NCBI GenBank assembly: GCA_030536755.1
Contig: JAUNPJ010000036.1
Coordinates: 1-38,008 of the forward strand
Reading direction: 5' to 3'
Origin: Eubacteriales bacterium
GTDB taxonomy: Bacteria; Bacillota; Clostridia; Lachnospirales; Lachnospiraceae
Length of the DNA stretch: 38,008 bases
In this document: positions 22,176 through 31,565 of the stretch, one piece after another
Position numbering within the stretch: the stretch's first letter is position 1
Layout of the letters: the number at the start of each line of letters is the position of its first letter
Notes under the pieces: generated by a model
What the model saw: only the letters and a program-made list of their open reading frames with translations
What the model was told of the DNA's origin: nothing
The model's database searches: none
Program-made: the position numbers and the translations under genes

Positions 22176-24662
22176 TCAGTTTCCGTTGATATTGGTTAAG
22201 CTCAAGTGATCTATTTTTCTAAGCGCGATTTTATTTATAATCCATGCAAAGAGGACACAGATGATTGCTGACAGGAAGCAAGCAAGCATATTTGGTGTGG
22301 TTATGTAGCGTCTGGTTCCTGTTTCCATAATTAAGACTTCAAGTTGCGCTAACGGCGTGCCGATTCCGCATCCGACGATCAGGCCCAAGGCAACCAAAAC
22401 AATATTATCTTTGCTTACAAAGGCTTTTGTTTCTTTTAAAGTATAGCCGTTGATCCTCATAACCGCCAACTCTTTTGATTTTCTGTTTATGTACATATTC
22501 ATTTGATTTAGCAAAACCAATACAGAAAGAATTGCAGAGAAGCAAAAACAGATGATGATGACCAAGTTGATACTTTCGAATGGTATCAGATATTCACTGT
22601 TATCTTTTAAGGATAAAAATCCATCTTCGTTTTTTACTTGATCATAGAGACCATCTATCTCGCCTTTTAAAAGGAAGATACATTGATCTGCTTTTTCTCC
22701 CATTAAACTCTCATAGTAATCCACGGAGGTTATGATCTGGTGGTAGGGAAGATAATGCTCGATTACGCCCGAAACCTTGCATTCTCTGGGATTTCCATCA
22801 GCGTCCATGAGTTCAATGACCGAACCGGCCTCTAATTCAAAATTATCTGCACATTTTTTGGAAATCAATACTCCGTTGTCAGGAATTCTGACGGCTTTTC
22901 TTGTATTGGCATCTTCCAAATAGATATAGTCTTTGATTTGCTCATCGTCATCTATGGCTACGATATGAATATTTTCCCAGCTGCCGCCCTTGGTACGGAA
23001 GTTCTCTAATTTGTCCTGTATTCTTCGAAATGAGATGCCCTCCTGTTCTAATAGTTCTTCATAATCTTCAACTGCGCAGATTTCGCTGTTAACAGCCAGG
23101 CGGTTTTCAAAGAAGAAATATTTTTTAAATTGCATACCTGGTGCATTTGAAACGGCAAATTTTAAAGTAAATGTGATGATCAAAAGAGAAACACAGCCCA
23201 CAACACCCATGATGGTGGTAAGAATACGTCCCCTGTCACTTAAAACATTTTTAATCATTGTGCGGGAATAGAGGCTTAGATACCTGTAGCCCTTCCAGGA
23301 TTCAAAGAAATATGCCTTTTGCTGTGTGGGCATTTCCCCTCGAAGCAAGGAAATCGCGGATTGCTTTAATACCTTTGTGCATCCTGCGATTGTTGCCAGT
23401 ACAAAAATGACAAGGCACAAAATTGATACGATGATTGCATTGCCACCCACAAAAGAAAGCGGGACTTTTTCAAATACAAACTCTCGTGCAAAGACATGAA
23501 GGACGAGGTTTTCTACAATCAATACACTGCAGACGCAGCCGATTATGATTCCCAGGACAGCACATAAAATATTATAGGACAGATAATGTGTGAAAATCTC
23601 TTTTGTGCGAAAGCCCAAGGCTTTTTGTGCTCCGATGAAAATCCTCTGGTCGTCGATCATTTTTACAACTGCAGCATAGCACACAACGACCGCTACTAAA
23701 AGGAAAATAAGTGCAAAGGAATAACTCAGAGTGAAAAGTCCATCTACTATGACTTTGACAGCGCGGACGTCACCCATATCGTTTCTCCCTGAGACAACCC
23801 AATCTTTAAGCTGAATTTTATCCGCATTTTTTTCGGCATCCGCCAACTCCAGCCCGGCCGCTCTTATTTGATCTGCTGCTTCCTGCAAAAGGGAATCGTA
23901 ACGGATTTCGGCACGCTTTTCTCCGAAGTTTTCTAAATGGTCAAGGATGTCTTTTTCTTTGGTCGTGTATTCTTCTGAGTAATAATAAATGCTGTTTAGT
24001 TCCTTGTTTTCCACATAGGCGGTTGTATAACTGTCATGATAATAGGATGCATCAAATGCCTCCGGTAGTACTTCTATGTAATAGGAGGCAGAACCGAATC
24101 CAATTTCACTTTTTCCCCTTGCATCGTTCTGCATAGCACATGAGAAGGAGGGTTCATTTATGATTGCAGTTATAATGAAAGTCTTGTTTCGCAATTCTCC
24201 GTCGTGCTCAATATGCAGTTCATCTCCGACTTTCGCTCCTTGTTCCAGTGCAAACTTCTGTTCGATAGCTACCTCGTTATCTGCGGTGGGAAGATTCCCT
24301 TCCAAAACAGTCGGACGGTTCATTTCTTTCAAAAGGGAACGAATTTGTACGGTGATTTTTTCTTTTGGGGTATCAATGAGTGCTGTGGTTCTGTAACCGC
24401 CCTCAACGGTATCGACTTCGGACTGCTTTGCCAGAGCATCGATATCTTCTTGCGTGATTCCGTTCGCACAGGTAATTTCCGATGTAGCCAGTCTGTTTTC
24501 TTCAAAGCAAAGACCGGCATATTGCAAAATTGCCTCGGCACCGGATTGGATTCCCAAATAGATGGCAATACTGGTAGCGGCAATTAACGCAACCGCAAAA
24601 AAGGAGACACCGTTCTTTTTTATTGCTTTTAATAAATAAGTTCTCTGAGTTTTCTTTACCAT
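22176..24662 (-). CDS. FtsX-type ABC transporter permease
   Basis: An 828-residue permease of the MacB/FtsX/LolE type: one N-terminal membrane helix (residues ~18-37), a large extracellular domain, a first FtsX module of three helices (~285-425), a further helix and extracellular domain, and a last FtsX module (~690-815), about eight helices in all. The second module has the typical SKELAVMRINGYT coupling segment. Its start overlaps the end of the GAF-ABC ATPase gene by 7 bp, so the two form an ABC complex. Members of this group act as mechanotransmitters or exporters of lipoproteins, peptides or antibiotics; the substrate cannot be read here. Confidence 0.88.
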   Translation of the reverse strand: MVKKTQRTYLLKAIKKNGVSFFAVALIAATSIAIYLGIQSGAEAILQYAGLCFEENRLATSEITCANGITQEDIDALAKQSEVDTVEGGYRTTALIDTPKEKITVQIRSLLKEMNRPTVLEGNLPTADNEVAIEQKFALEQGAKVGDELHIEHDGELRNKTFIITAIINEPSFSCAMQNDARGKSEIGFGSASYYIEVLPEAFDASYYHDSYTTAYVENKELNSIYYYSEEYTTKEKDILDHLENFGEKRAEIRYDSLLQEAADQIRAAGLELADAEKNADKIQLKDWVVSGRNDMGDVRAVKVIVDGLFTLSYSFALIFLLVAVVVCYAAVVKMIDDQRIFIGAQKALGFRTKEIFTHYLSYNILCAVLGIIIGCVCSVLIVENLVLHVFAREFVFEKVPLSFVGGNAIIVSILCLVIFVLATIAGCTKVLKQSAISLLRGEMPTQQKAYFFESWKGYRYLSLYSRTMIKNVLSDRGRILTTIMGVVGCVSLLIITFTLKFAVSNAPGMQFKKYFFFENRLAVNSEICAVEDYEELLEQEGISFRRIQDKLENFRTKGGSWENIHIVAIDDDEQIKDYIYLEDANTRKAVRIPDNGVLISKKCADNFELEAGSVIELMDADGNPRECKVSGVIEHYLPYHQIITSVDYYESLMGEKADQCIFLLKGEIDGLYDQVKNEDGFLSLKDNSEYLIPFESINLVIIICFCFSAILSVLVLLNQMNMYINRKSKELAVMRINGYTLKETKAFVSKDNIVLVALGLIVGCGIGTPLAQLEVLIMETGTRRYITTPNMLACFLSAIICVLFAWIINKIALRKIDHLSLTNINGN

Positions 24663-25876
24663 ACTAACTCCTTTGCCTTGGCCGGGTGCGCATTTAACAT
24701 CACTTCTGCCACTACGCCGCCTTTCATACGAATCACACGGTCTGCCATTTTCGCGATTTCTTCGTTGTGTGTCACCATCAAAATAGTAGTTCCGCTGTGG
24801 ATGACTTCTTCCAAAACAGAAAGAACTTCAATACTGGTCTCATAGTCCAATGCCGCTGTGGGTTCATCCGCTAAAATGATGCGGGGGCATTTGACCAGGG
24901 CGCGGGCAATGGATACTCGTTGCTGTTGACCTCCTGACATTTGTGCCGGATAGTTTTCCTTACGTTCGGATAATCCTACAAGGGCAAGCGCCTTTTCTGC
25001 ATCCATGGAATTTTCGCACAGTTCTCCGATAAATTCCAGATTTTCTTTTGCTGTTAATGTTGGCATGAGATTATATGCCTGGAAAATAAATCCGATTGAC
25101 TTTCTGCGAAACATCGTTAGAGTATTTTCATCTGCGTGGGAATAGTCCTTTCCGTCAAAGGTAAATGTTCCCGAAGTCAGCTGGTCCATACCGCCTATGA
25201 TATTCAGCAACGTCGATTTTCCGCAGCCGGATTCACCTAATATAACGAGAAATTCGCCTTCTCTGATGTCGAGATTCACACCTCGGAGTACTTGTACCTG
25301 AGTTTCTCCCTGTCCGTAAGTTTTGGTGACATCTCGCAGAGAGAGGATGATCGGCTTTTCTTCCGTAAAGCCCAGATTTAATCCACGGCTGTCCACGGCA
25401 ATTGCGGTGAGCATGGCTAAATTTTCGCAAATCTTTACATCTTCGTTATCGTAAAGTGAGCCGTCTTTTTTATTGATGATCTGAATGCAGCCGATGACTT
25501 CATATTTATTCAAGAGCGGAACACAGATCATACTTTTCGTCACAAATCCGGTTTTCTCATCAAAACGGCCGGCCCATCTCTCGTCATTTTGACAATCTTT
25601 TACAACCGTAGTTTTGCCGCTTTCTATTACGGTGCCGGCAATTCCTTCTCCGAAGTTTAAGCTTAGACCTGTTAAATCCGCGCCGCCTATCCAAAATGAC
25701 GGATAGATTTTGCCGTCACCTTTTGAATTGTAAAACCAAATGGTTCCGGCTTCTGCGCCTACTGCTGTTACTACCTGTTTCAGAGCGAAACGCAGCGCAT
25801 CCTCCAGGGATTCGGATTCCTGCAGCTGCCTGGTAATTTCCCATATCACTTGCGTATAATCAATTCTTTTTTCCAT
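24656..25876 (-). CDS. ABC transporter ATPase with N-terminal GAF domain
   Basis: A 406-residue fusion. Residues 1-170 are a GAF domain (FGEGIAGTVIESGK, then VPLLNKYEVIGCIQIINKK), and 177-406 a MacB/LolD-like ABC ATPase with Walker A GESGCGKST, Q-loop FIFQAYNLMP, signature MSGGQQQR and Walker B IILADEPT. ATPases of this family normally lack a sensor domain, so the GAF is unusual. It retains N135-K136, Y142 and D146, most of the NK-F-D signature seen in cyclic-nucleotide-binding GAFs, with the final Glu replaced by Val. The divergent neighbour is a nucleotide cyclase, which supports control of the transporter by a cyclic nucleotide; that is inference. Confidence 0.9.
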   Translation of the reverse strand: MEKRIDYTQVIWEITRQLQESESLEDALRFALKQVVTAVGAEAGTIWFYNSKGDGKIYPSFWIGGADLTGLSLNFGEGIAGTVIESGKTTVVKDCQNDERWAGRFDEKTGFVTKSMICVPLLNKYEVIGCIQIINKKDGSLYDNEDVKICENLAMLTAIAVDSRGLNLGFTEEKPIILSLRDVTKTYGQGETQVQVLRGVNLDIREGEFLVILGESGCGKSTLLNIIGGMDQLTSGTFTFDGKDYSHADENTLTMFRRKSIGFIFQAYNLMPTLTAKENLEFIGELCENSMDAEKALALVGLSERKENYPAQMSGGQQQRVSIARALVKCPRIILADEPTAALDYETSIEVLSVLEEVIHSGTTILMVTHNEEIAKMADRVIRMKGGVVAEVMLNAHPAKAKELVW

Positions 25877-25924
25877 GGCGGAGCCTCTCTTTCCTCACTT
25901 ATTTTCGCCCAATCGTTTGTTTAA

Positions 25925-25953
25925 AATATAGTATATCTATATGGAAAAATCAA
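25925..25953 (-). promoter_or_regulatory. Promoter of the GAF-ABC/FtsX pair
   Basis: On the minus strand TTGATT (25953-25948) and TATATT (25930-25925) are 17 bp apart, about 50 bp before the start codon. AAATATAGTATA-like text recurs near the divergent promoter at 26033, a possible shared operator. Confidence 0.55.
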
Positions 25954-26015
25954 TAGATTGGTATTGCATTTGCTGTAGATCTTTTCGACTTTTGTTGTTT
26001 CGACATCAAAGAAGA

Positions 26016-26044
26016 TTGACCGAAAAAAGGAAATATAGTATAAC
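26016..26044 (+). promoter_or_regulatory. Promoter of the cyclase operon
   Basis: TTGACC (26016-26021), 17-bp spacer, TATAAC (26039-26044). The predicted start near 26051 lies just before a hairpin. Confidence 0.6.
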
Positions 26045-26057
26045 AATATTATAAGTA

Positions 26058-26083
26058 ACCTTGGTCATGTCCAAGGTCTTTTT
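26058..26083 (+). terminator. Leader hairpin with T-run before the cyclase gene
   Basis: ACCTTGG (26058-26064) pairs with CCAAGGT (26071-26077), followed by CTTTTT. Placed at the very 5' end of the predicted transcript, it could be an attenuator or a protective 5' stem. Confidence 0.5.
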
Positions 26084-26133
26084 GAATCTGATGTATGGCG
26101 TGGAGAAAGCAGATAGAAGCAGGAGGTGGCGGG

Positions 26134-27957
26134 ATGGCGGATAGCAATCAAAGAAAGCGGAGTTATTGGATTGGCAGTGTGTTTTTGGTAATCATCGTGT
26201 TTGCAGTGTGCTATACACAAGTGTTTTATTCGGTAGATAAATTTCTGTCGGATCCGTTGTATTACACATCTTCTGTGCCTGACAGCAGTATAAAAATCGT
26301 TGCCATTGACGAAGAAACCATACAGAAATACGGCGATGTCAGGACATGGGATAGAAAAATCTGGGCAGAGCTTATAGAATTGCTCAACAGTGGGGATGTC
26401 GATCCGGCAGTGATCGCTCTTGATCTTATGTACATAGGTGCTGTAGAGGAAGCATCTGACACACATTTTGCAAAAGTGTGTAAAAGCGGTGGAAATGTGA
26501 TTACAGCAGTGAATGCCGTGTACGGCACAAAGCTTAGCAAACAAGGCAGAACGATAACAGCAGATACCGGTCATATAGAAATGGTGGAATACCCCTATGA
26601 AGAACTGAAAGCGGCTTCTTCTTACGGTTTTGTCAATATATTGCAGGACGCAGACGGCTATATTCGGTATGCAAGAGAATATATTGATTACGATGGAGAG
26701 AGAATCGATTTCTTCCCCGTTGCGGTGTACCGGTTATATTGCGAAAAGCATGGAATGGAACCGAAGCTGCCTGAAACCTTTCACGGAAATCTGTTCTCTT
26801 TTGACTATACAGGGAAGAGCGGCACTTATGAGGTTGTTTCTATGTGCGATGTTCTGGATGGAACGGTTGATGCTCGGGTGTTTGCTGACAGCGTGGTGTT
26901 GGTGGGTGCATATGCGCCGGGAATGCAGGACTCCTATCATGTGCCGATTCAAAAAGGCAGCCCGATGTATGGCGTCGAGGTTCACGCAAATATTCTGGAA
27001 TCGCTTCTGGAGCAGAATACCAAAGTGGCGGTCATGCCCTGGCTTTATGCTTTCATCGCTGCGATAACCGTTTTGGGATATTATATCCTTGTTAGCCGCG
27101 TGAAACTTCTTGCGTCAACAATCATGTCTGTGGCTGTGATCGGTGCGGATTTGCTGATCGGTAAGCTCCTGTTTGGCGTTGGTTATGTGACCAATATCAT
27201 CGAAGTGCCGATGTTTGTGCTGGTTATTTACGGATATAATCTGGCGCATAAATATGTTGCAGAGGTGATACACAGAAAAAAAGTGCTTTCCGCCTTCAAA
27301 AAATATGTTGCTCCTCAGGTAGTGGACGAGATATCCAGACAAAAGGATTTTAAAATTATCCTTGGAGGAGAAAACAGAAATATAGCGGTTTTGTTTGTGG
27401 ATATCCGTGGGTTTACGCCGATGTCGGAAAGTCTTGAGCCGGAACAGGTGGTAGGCATTCTGAACGAGTATCTTCAGCTTACAACGCAATCTGTTTTCAA
27501 TAACGGAGGGACATTGGATAAATTTATCGGTGATGCCACGATGGCGGTTTTTAATGCTCCTTTCGATCTGGAGGATTATATCTACAAGGCAGTTTGTGCT
27601 GCCAGGGATATTGCCGCAGGCAGTGCTGAACTGGAACAAAAGCTGATGGAACGGTTTGGCAGAACCATAAGTTTCGGCATAGGGATCAACTGTGGAAATG
27701 CGGTCGTTGGCAATATCGGCTGCGAATACAGAATGGATTACACCGCCATTGGAGATACGGTCAATACAGCGGCAAGACTGGAGAGCAAAGCCGGACCGGG
27801 AGAAATCCTTGTCAGCGAAGCTGTATATGAACATTTGCGGGATCGTGTCCATATGGAGTATGTGGAAAAAATGATGCTTAAGGGAAAAAAAGAGGGCGTT
27901 AATGTATATCGGGTCCCGGTCACGGATTCTGCAGACACGGTAAATTATGTTCGCTGA
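26134..27957 (+). CDS. CHASE2-domain adenylate/guanylate cyclase
   Basis: A 607-residue membrane signalling enzyme. One membrane helix (~12-29) precedes an extracellular CHASE2 sensor domain (~35-300; IVAIDEETIQKYG, VIALDLMY), then three helices (~300-400) and a cytosolic class III cyclase domain (~415-590). The two metal aspartates are D423 (LFVDIRGF) and D467 (FIGDATMAVF), the purine-recognition Lys is K463, and the C-terminal YTAIGDTVNTAARLE supplies the Asp/Thr, Asn and Arg residues. All catalytic residues are present. Specificity looks adenylyl-type (Lys and Asp) but guanylyl activity cannot be excluded. AGGAGG at 26121-26126 sets the start. It heads a seven-gene operon and faces a divergent GAF-ABC gene. 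Confidence 0.92.
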   Translation: MADSNQRKRSYWIGSVFLVIIVFAVCYTQVFYSVDKFLSDPLYYTSSVPDSSIKIVAIDEETIQKYGDVRTWDRKIWAELIELLNSGDVDPAVIALDLMYIGAVEEASDTHFAKVCKSGGNVITAVNAVYGTKLSKQGRTITADTGHIEMVEYPYEELKAASSYGFVNILQDADGYIRYAREYIDYDGERIDFFPVAVYRLYCEKHGMEPKLPETFHGNLFSFDYTGKSGTYEVVSMCDVLDGTVDARVFADSVVLVGAYAPGMQDSYHVPIQKGSPMYGVEVHANILESLLEQNTKVAVMPWLYAFIAAITVLGYYILVSRVKLLASTIMSVAVIGADLLIGKLLFGVGYVTNIIEVPMFVLVIYGYNLAHKYVAEVIHRKKVLSAFKKYVAPQVVDEISRQKDFKIILGGENRNIAVLFVDIRGFTPMSESLEPEQVVGILNEYLQLTTQSVFNNGGTLDKFIGDATMAVFNAPFDLEDYIYKAVCAARDIAAGSAELEQKLMERFGRTISFGIGINCGNAVVGNIGCEYRMDYTAIGDTVNTAARLESKAGPGEILVSEAVYEHLRDRVHMEYVEKMMLKGKKEGVNVYRVPVTDSADTVNYVR

Positions 27958-27975
27958 AAACCAGGAGGAAAGATT

Positions 27976-30324
27976 ATGATAATCGTAAAATACGTTCTTC
28001 CGAAACTGATAAAGAAGAATCTGAAACTATTCATAACCTTGAGTTTGATTGCGGCGATGGGAATTTGTCTTTTGACCGCAATGCTTAATTCATACAAGGG
28101 GATTTTGTATTCCTTCGAGAACTACTTTGAGGAATATGGATTCCCTGATGTAACCATAATGTCTGCAGCTCTGTTTGGGGAAGAAGAATTAAATGCGGCA
28201 GGTGAGTTGTCCGGTGTTGACGATGTGCAGGGCAGGCTTTGCGTAGATGTCGAAGCTGCAAAGGGAGAAGATACGTTTGTTTCTCTGCGGTGCTATTCCA
28301 TTGGAGAAACGGATTTCATGAGATATTCTGTGATAGATCAGCTTTCAGAAGAGGTGTATTCGGGGATGCAAGGCGAAGAAACGGAAGCTCTCATCCCCAT
28401 GGCAATGGAGGTGCATTTTGCGGAATATGCCGGTTTTGTACCGGGAGATGTATTTACTTTAAAATTTCCAAAGGGAGATTATAAATGTGTGCTATCAGAG
28501 GTTCTTACTTCTCCAGAGTGGAATAGCATTCACCGTGATCAATATTTTAACTTCAGTACGGATGAATTTGGGTATGTCCTCTTCTCTTATGAGGATCTGA
28601 TAGAAATGACAGGAGTTCCTGACGGAACCTACAATCAGGTTATGGTGCGGACACAGCCGGACATTGAAGCGGAGGATGTGGAACAACAACTTTTGAACAG
28701 CGGATGGTTTGGTGACGGAGCATTTAGCTATACTTATGAAACATCTCCCGCAAAGAAGTTCATGGATTCCTGTGTGGGTGTGCTGAAACCGCTGAGTTAT
28801 TTCTTATCGGGTTTCTTTTTTATGATCTCCGCCCTGATGGTTTATCTGTTTTTATATCAGATCATCTGGGAGCAGAAGGAAGAGTCGGGAATCCTTATGG
28901 CATTAGGTGTATCGGGGAGTCGGCTCTCCTTGTTGTATTTGGGATTTGGGATTGGTGTGTCTGTGCTGGCAGGACTGATCGGAAGTGTGACAGGATACTT
29001 CTTGATGCTGTTTATATCCGGATTGTACCAGGACAACTTTGTTCTGCCTCATATGGTGAAAATTTTTTCGCCAAGTCTCGCACTGGCTGCGTCATTGACG
29101 ATGCTGCTGGTAATGTTTTGTTCTTTTCTGGTCGCGTCGATACAGATATTTCGCATGGATCCGGCGGATGCAATGAGGAATCAATTGGCTCAAAGCAGTG
29201 GAAAACCATTATGGAAAATCTTTTCGATATTTGGGTATGCTGCAAAGGTCTGCTTATGCAGTGCGATGCGCAATAAACGGCGGCTGATGCTGTCCTTGCT
29301 CTCTACGATTTTGACGGTTACTTTGATGAGCTTTGCATTTCAGTACTTAGATGCAGGAAAATATGTAGTAAAGCACACGTTTGATGAACGGCTTTTATAT
29401 GACTGTCAGGTCTTTTTTAAGAATGTTTCTACAGAAGAAGAGGTAGAAGATGAGCTGGAGGATGTGGAAGAAATCCTTGAAAGCGAAGTGTTTTTCATAA
29501 CAAATAAGGATATCGAGGCTGCAGGGAAAGCGGTATCTGCAACGATCTACGGCTTAAGCTCATCCTCTGAGCTGATCCGGAATCGTGGGCAAAACGGAGA
29601 AATTCTGCAGCCGGAAGATGGTATCGTTTTGACTCGATATACGGCAGATGAACTGCAGGTTTCCGTTGGGGATCAGGTGGAAGTCGGGGGAAAGATGCTG
29701 ACAGTTACCGGCATCCACGAAGAAAATGTCATACTCGTTGAGTATGTCACGCACGACGTGTTCTCAGAAATTACGGAGGATGGTGCCATTGGTGCTTTCT
29801 TAAAACTAAAGGAAGGTGTTACAAGGGCAGAAATCTACTCCGCTTTGCAGGAAAAAGAAACATTTTCGTATCTGTCTATGAAGAACGCGCAGAAAACAGC
29901 TGTGAAAAGCAGAATTGACAATACACAGGCGTCTATATATATCGTAGTCATTATGTCCTTTTTGATAGGCGCACTGATCATATATAGTATGTCTATGGTC
30001 AACTTTAAGGAAAGAAAGAGGGTGTACGCCACGATGCTCACCCTGGGGATGCAGGAAGCAGAGCTGGGCAGGGCGAGTTTTGCGGAACTTGCTGCGCAAT
30101 ATGTTATTTCCATGCTGGTGGGAGGCCTTGTTGGCAGAGAGTTAGGAAAAATTCTGCTTGAGATGACTTCAAGTGAAAGTATCTATTATACAAGATCGTT
30201 TTCCTTATCCAGTATGGTGCTGATCGGCTTCTGCGTTGGTGCATTCATGGTTTTGGGACACCTGCTGGCATTACAGAAAATAAAGAAAATAGATATTGTA
30301 GAAGAATTGAAATCGAAGGAGTGA
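27976..30324 (+). CDS. FtsX-type ABC transporter permease (paralogue A)
   Basis: A 782-residue permease with an N-terminal helix (LFITLSLIAAMGICLLT), an extracellular domain of ~240 residues, an FtsX module with the cytosolic EESGILMALGVSGSR coupling segment, a second extracellular domain and a final three-helix module with KERKRVYATMLTLGMQ. About eight helices in all. It starts 18 bp after the cyclase gene behind AGGAGG and ends 4 bp before the second GAF-ABC ATPase. A near-duplicate follows at 34795, and the two plus the intervening ATPase could form a heteromeric transporter. Confidence 0.9.
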   Translation: MIIVKYVLPKLIKKNLKLFITLSLIAAMGICLLTAMLNSYKGILYSFENYFEEYGFPDVTIMSAALFGEEELNAAGELSGVDDVQGRLCVDVEAAKGEDTFVSLRCYSIGETDFMRYSVIDQLSEEVYSGMQGEETEALIPMAMEVHFAEYAGFVPGDVFTLKFPKGDYKCVLSEVLTSPEWNSIHRDQYFNFSTDEFGYVLFSYEDLIEMTGVPDGTYNQVMVRTQPDIEAEDVEQQLLNSGWFGDGAFSYTYETSPAKKFMDSCVGVLKPLSYFLSGFFFMISALMVYLFLYQIIWEQKEESGILMALGVSGSRLSLLYLGFGIGVSVLAGLIGSVTGYFLMLFISGLYQDNFVLPHMVKIFSPSLALAASLTMLLVMFCSFLVASIQIFRMDPADAMRNQLAQSSGKPLWKIFSIFGYAAKVCLCSAMRNKRRLMLSLLSTILTVTLMSFAFQYLDAGKYVVKHTFDERLLYDCQVFFKNVSTEEEVEDELEDVEEILESEVFFITNKDIEAAGKAVSATIYGLSSSSELIRNRGQNGEILQPEDGIVLTRYTADELQVSVGDQVEVGGKMLTVTGIHEENVILVEYVTHDVFSEITEDGAIGAFLKLKEGVTRAEIYSALQEKETFSYLSMKNAQKTAVKSRIDNTQASIYIVVIMSFLIGALIIYSMSMVNFKERKRVYATMLTLGMQEAELGRASFAELAAQYVISMLVGGLVGRELGKILLEMTSSESIYYTRSFSLSSMVLIGFCVGAFMVLGHLLALQKIKKIDIVEELKSKE

Positions 30325-30328
30325 GAGC

Positions 30329-31546
30329 ATGGCAAATAAGTATGACTTTGAGTGGCGTGTACTGGAACTGCTGAATAAAAGCAGGCACACGTCTGAAACG
30401 ATGCGGATTTTTCTGGAAGAGCTTGCTGCAGAGTCCAGGGCAACAGCCGCTTCCGTATGGCTGCTGGATGAAGAAGACAATATCAGCCTGTATGCTGCCT
30501 GTGGGGAGAATTGCGGAGGATTGGAACAGATTGTTCTAAAGCGCGGCCAGGGACTGTGTGGAGCATGTATTGAACAGAACGATGTTGTTCTTTCAGGAGA
30601 TGTTGCAAAGGATCGGAGATGGGAGAGCAAAGCGGACAAGGTGACAGGATTTCATACGGAAAGTATTTTGTCAATCCCAATTTCTGCATCGCAATCGGGA
30701 GCTTTTGGCTGTCTGCAGCTGCTGAACAAAAAAGAGGGCACCTTTGATGAAAACGACATTTCACTGGGCCGTACAATGGCCGATTTGTTGGCGAAATGGT
30801 TCTATGAAAGCGGTATCCGTATTCCTTCTTTGAAAAAACGAGAGGTTCTGGTGGAGGGTGTGAATCTGACAAAGACTTATGGTGAGGGTGATGCTTGTGT
30901 GCACGCCCTGAATGATGTAAGTTTTCGCATCCATAAAGGAGAACTTACCGTAATTCTTGGCAGCAGCGGCAGCGGGAAAAGTACGCTTCTAAATGTAATC
31001 GGGGGTATGGCCAGACCCGACAGCGGAAAGGTGATTTTTGATGGCTTGGGTGATATCGCAGGCTTTCGGAAAAAGCAGCAGACCGTGTTCCGCAAAGATA
31101 TGGTTGGATTCGTTTTCCAGTTCTATAACCTGATACCTGAGCTGACGGTATGGGAGAATGTTGCCTTAGTTGCAGATATGGTAAAAAATCCCCGCCCGGT
31201 TGAGGAAGTGCTTGAGATGATGGGATTGTCTCATAGGAAGAATCACTATCCGTCACAGCTATCAGGAGGAGAACAGCAAAGAGTGTCTATTGCAAGGGCA
31301 CTTGTAAAAAACGCAGCTTTTTTGCTTTGCGATGAACCAACGGGAGCTCTGGATTACAATACAGGAAAGCAAATATTGATTGAATTGGAAAAGTTAGCGA
31401 GGGAGCAGGGACAAACGGTGGTGATCGTTACTCATACCACCTCCATCTCCACCATTGCTGACCGCATTTTAAAGATGAGAAGTGGTCGAATTGTGGAGGA
31501 AATCGTAAATCCGCACCCGGTTTCTGCAGCTACGGTAGAATGGTAA
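30329..31546 (+). CDS. ABC transporter ATPase with N-terminal GAF domain, second copy
   Basis: A 405-residue paralogue of the gene at 24656, with the same unusual order: GAF domain (1-165) then MacB/LolD-like ATPase (175-405; Walker A GSSGSGKST, FVFQFYNLIP, signature LSGGEQQR, Walker B FLLCDEPT). The GAF has N133-K134, F139 and D143, the NK-F-x3-D pattern, with Ile where the final Glu would be, and several cysteines (C58, C62, C77, C80) that the first copy lacks; redox or metal sensing is an alternative to nucleotide binding. It is in the cyclase operon between an FtsX permease and a TIM-barrel protein. Confidence 0.9.
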   Translation: MANKYDFEWRVLELLNKSRHTSETMRIFLEELAAESRATAASVWLLDEEDNISLYAACGENCGGLEQIVLKRGQGLCGACIEQNDVVLSGDVAKDRRWESKADKVTGFHTESILSIPISASQSGAFGCLQLLNKKEGTFDENDISLGRTMADLLAKWFYESGIRIPSLKKREVLVEGVNLTKTYGEGDACVHALNDVSFRIHKGELTVILGSSGSGKSTLLNVIGGMARPDSGKVIFDGLGDIAGFRKKQQTVFRKDMVGFVFQFYNLIPELTVWENVALVADMVKNPRPVEEVLEMMGLSHRKNHYPSQLSGGEQQRVSIARALVKNAAFLLCDEPTGALDYNTGKQILIELEKLAREQGQTVVIVTHTTSISTIADRILKMRSGRIVEEIVNPHPVSAATVEW

Positions 31547-31565
31547 GCGGGCAAGGTGTACGGCG

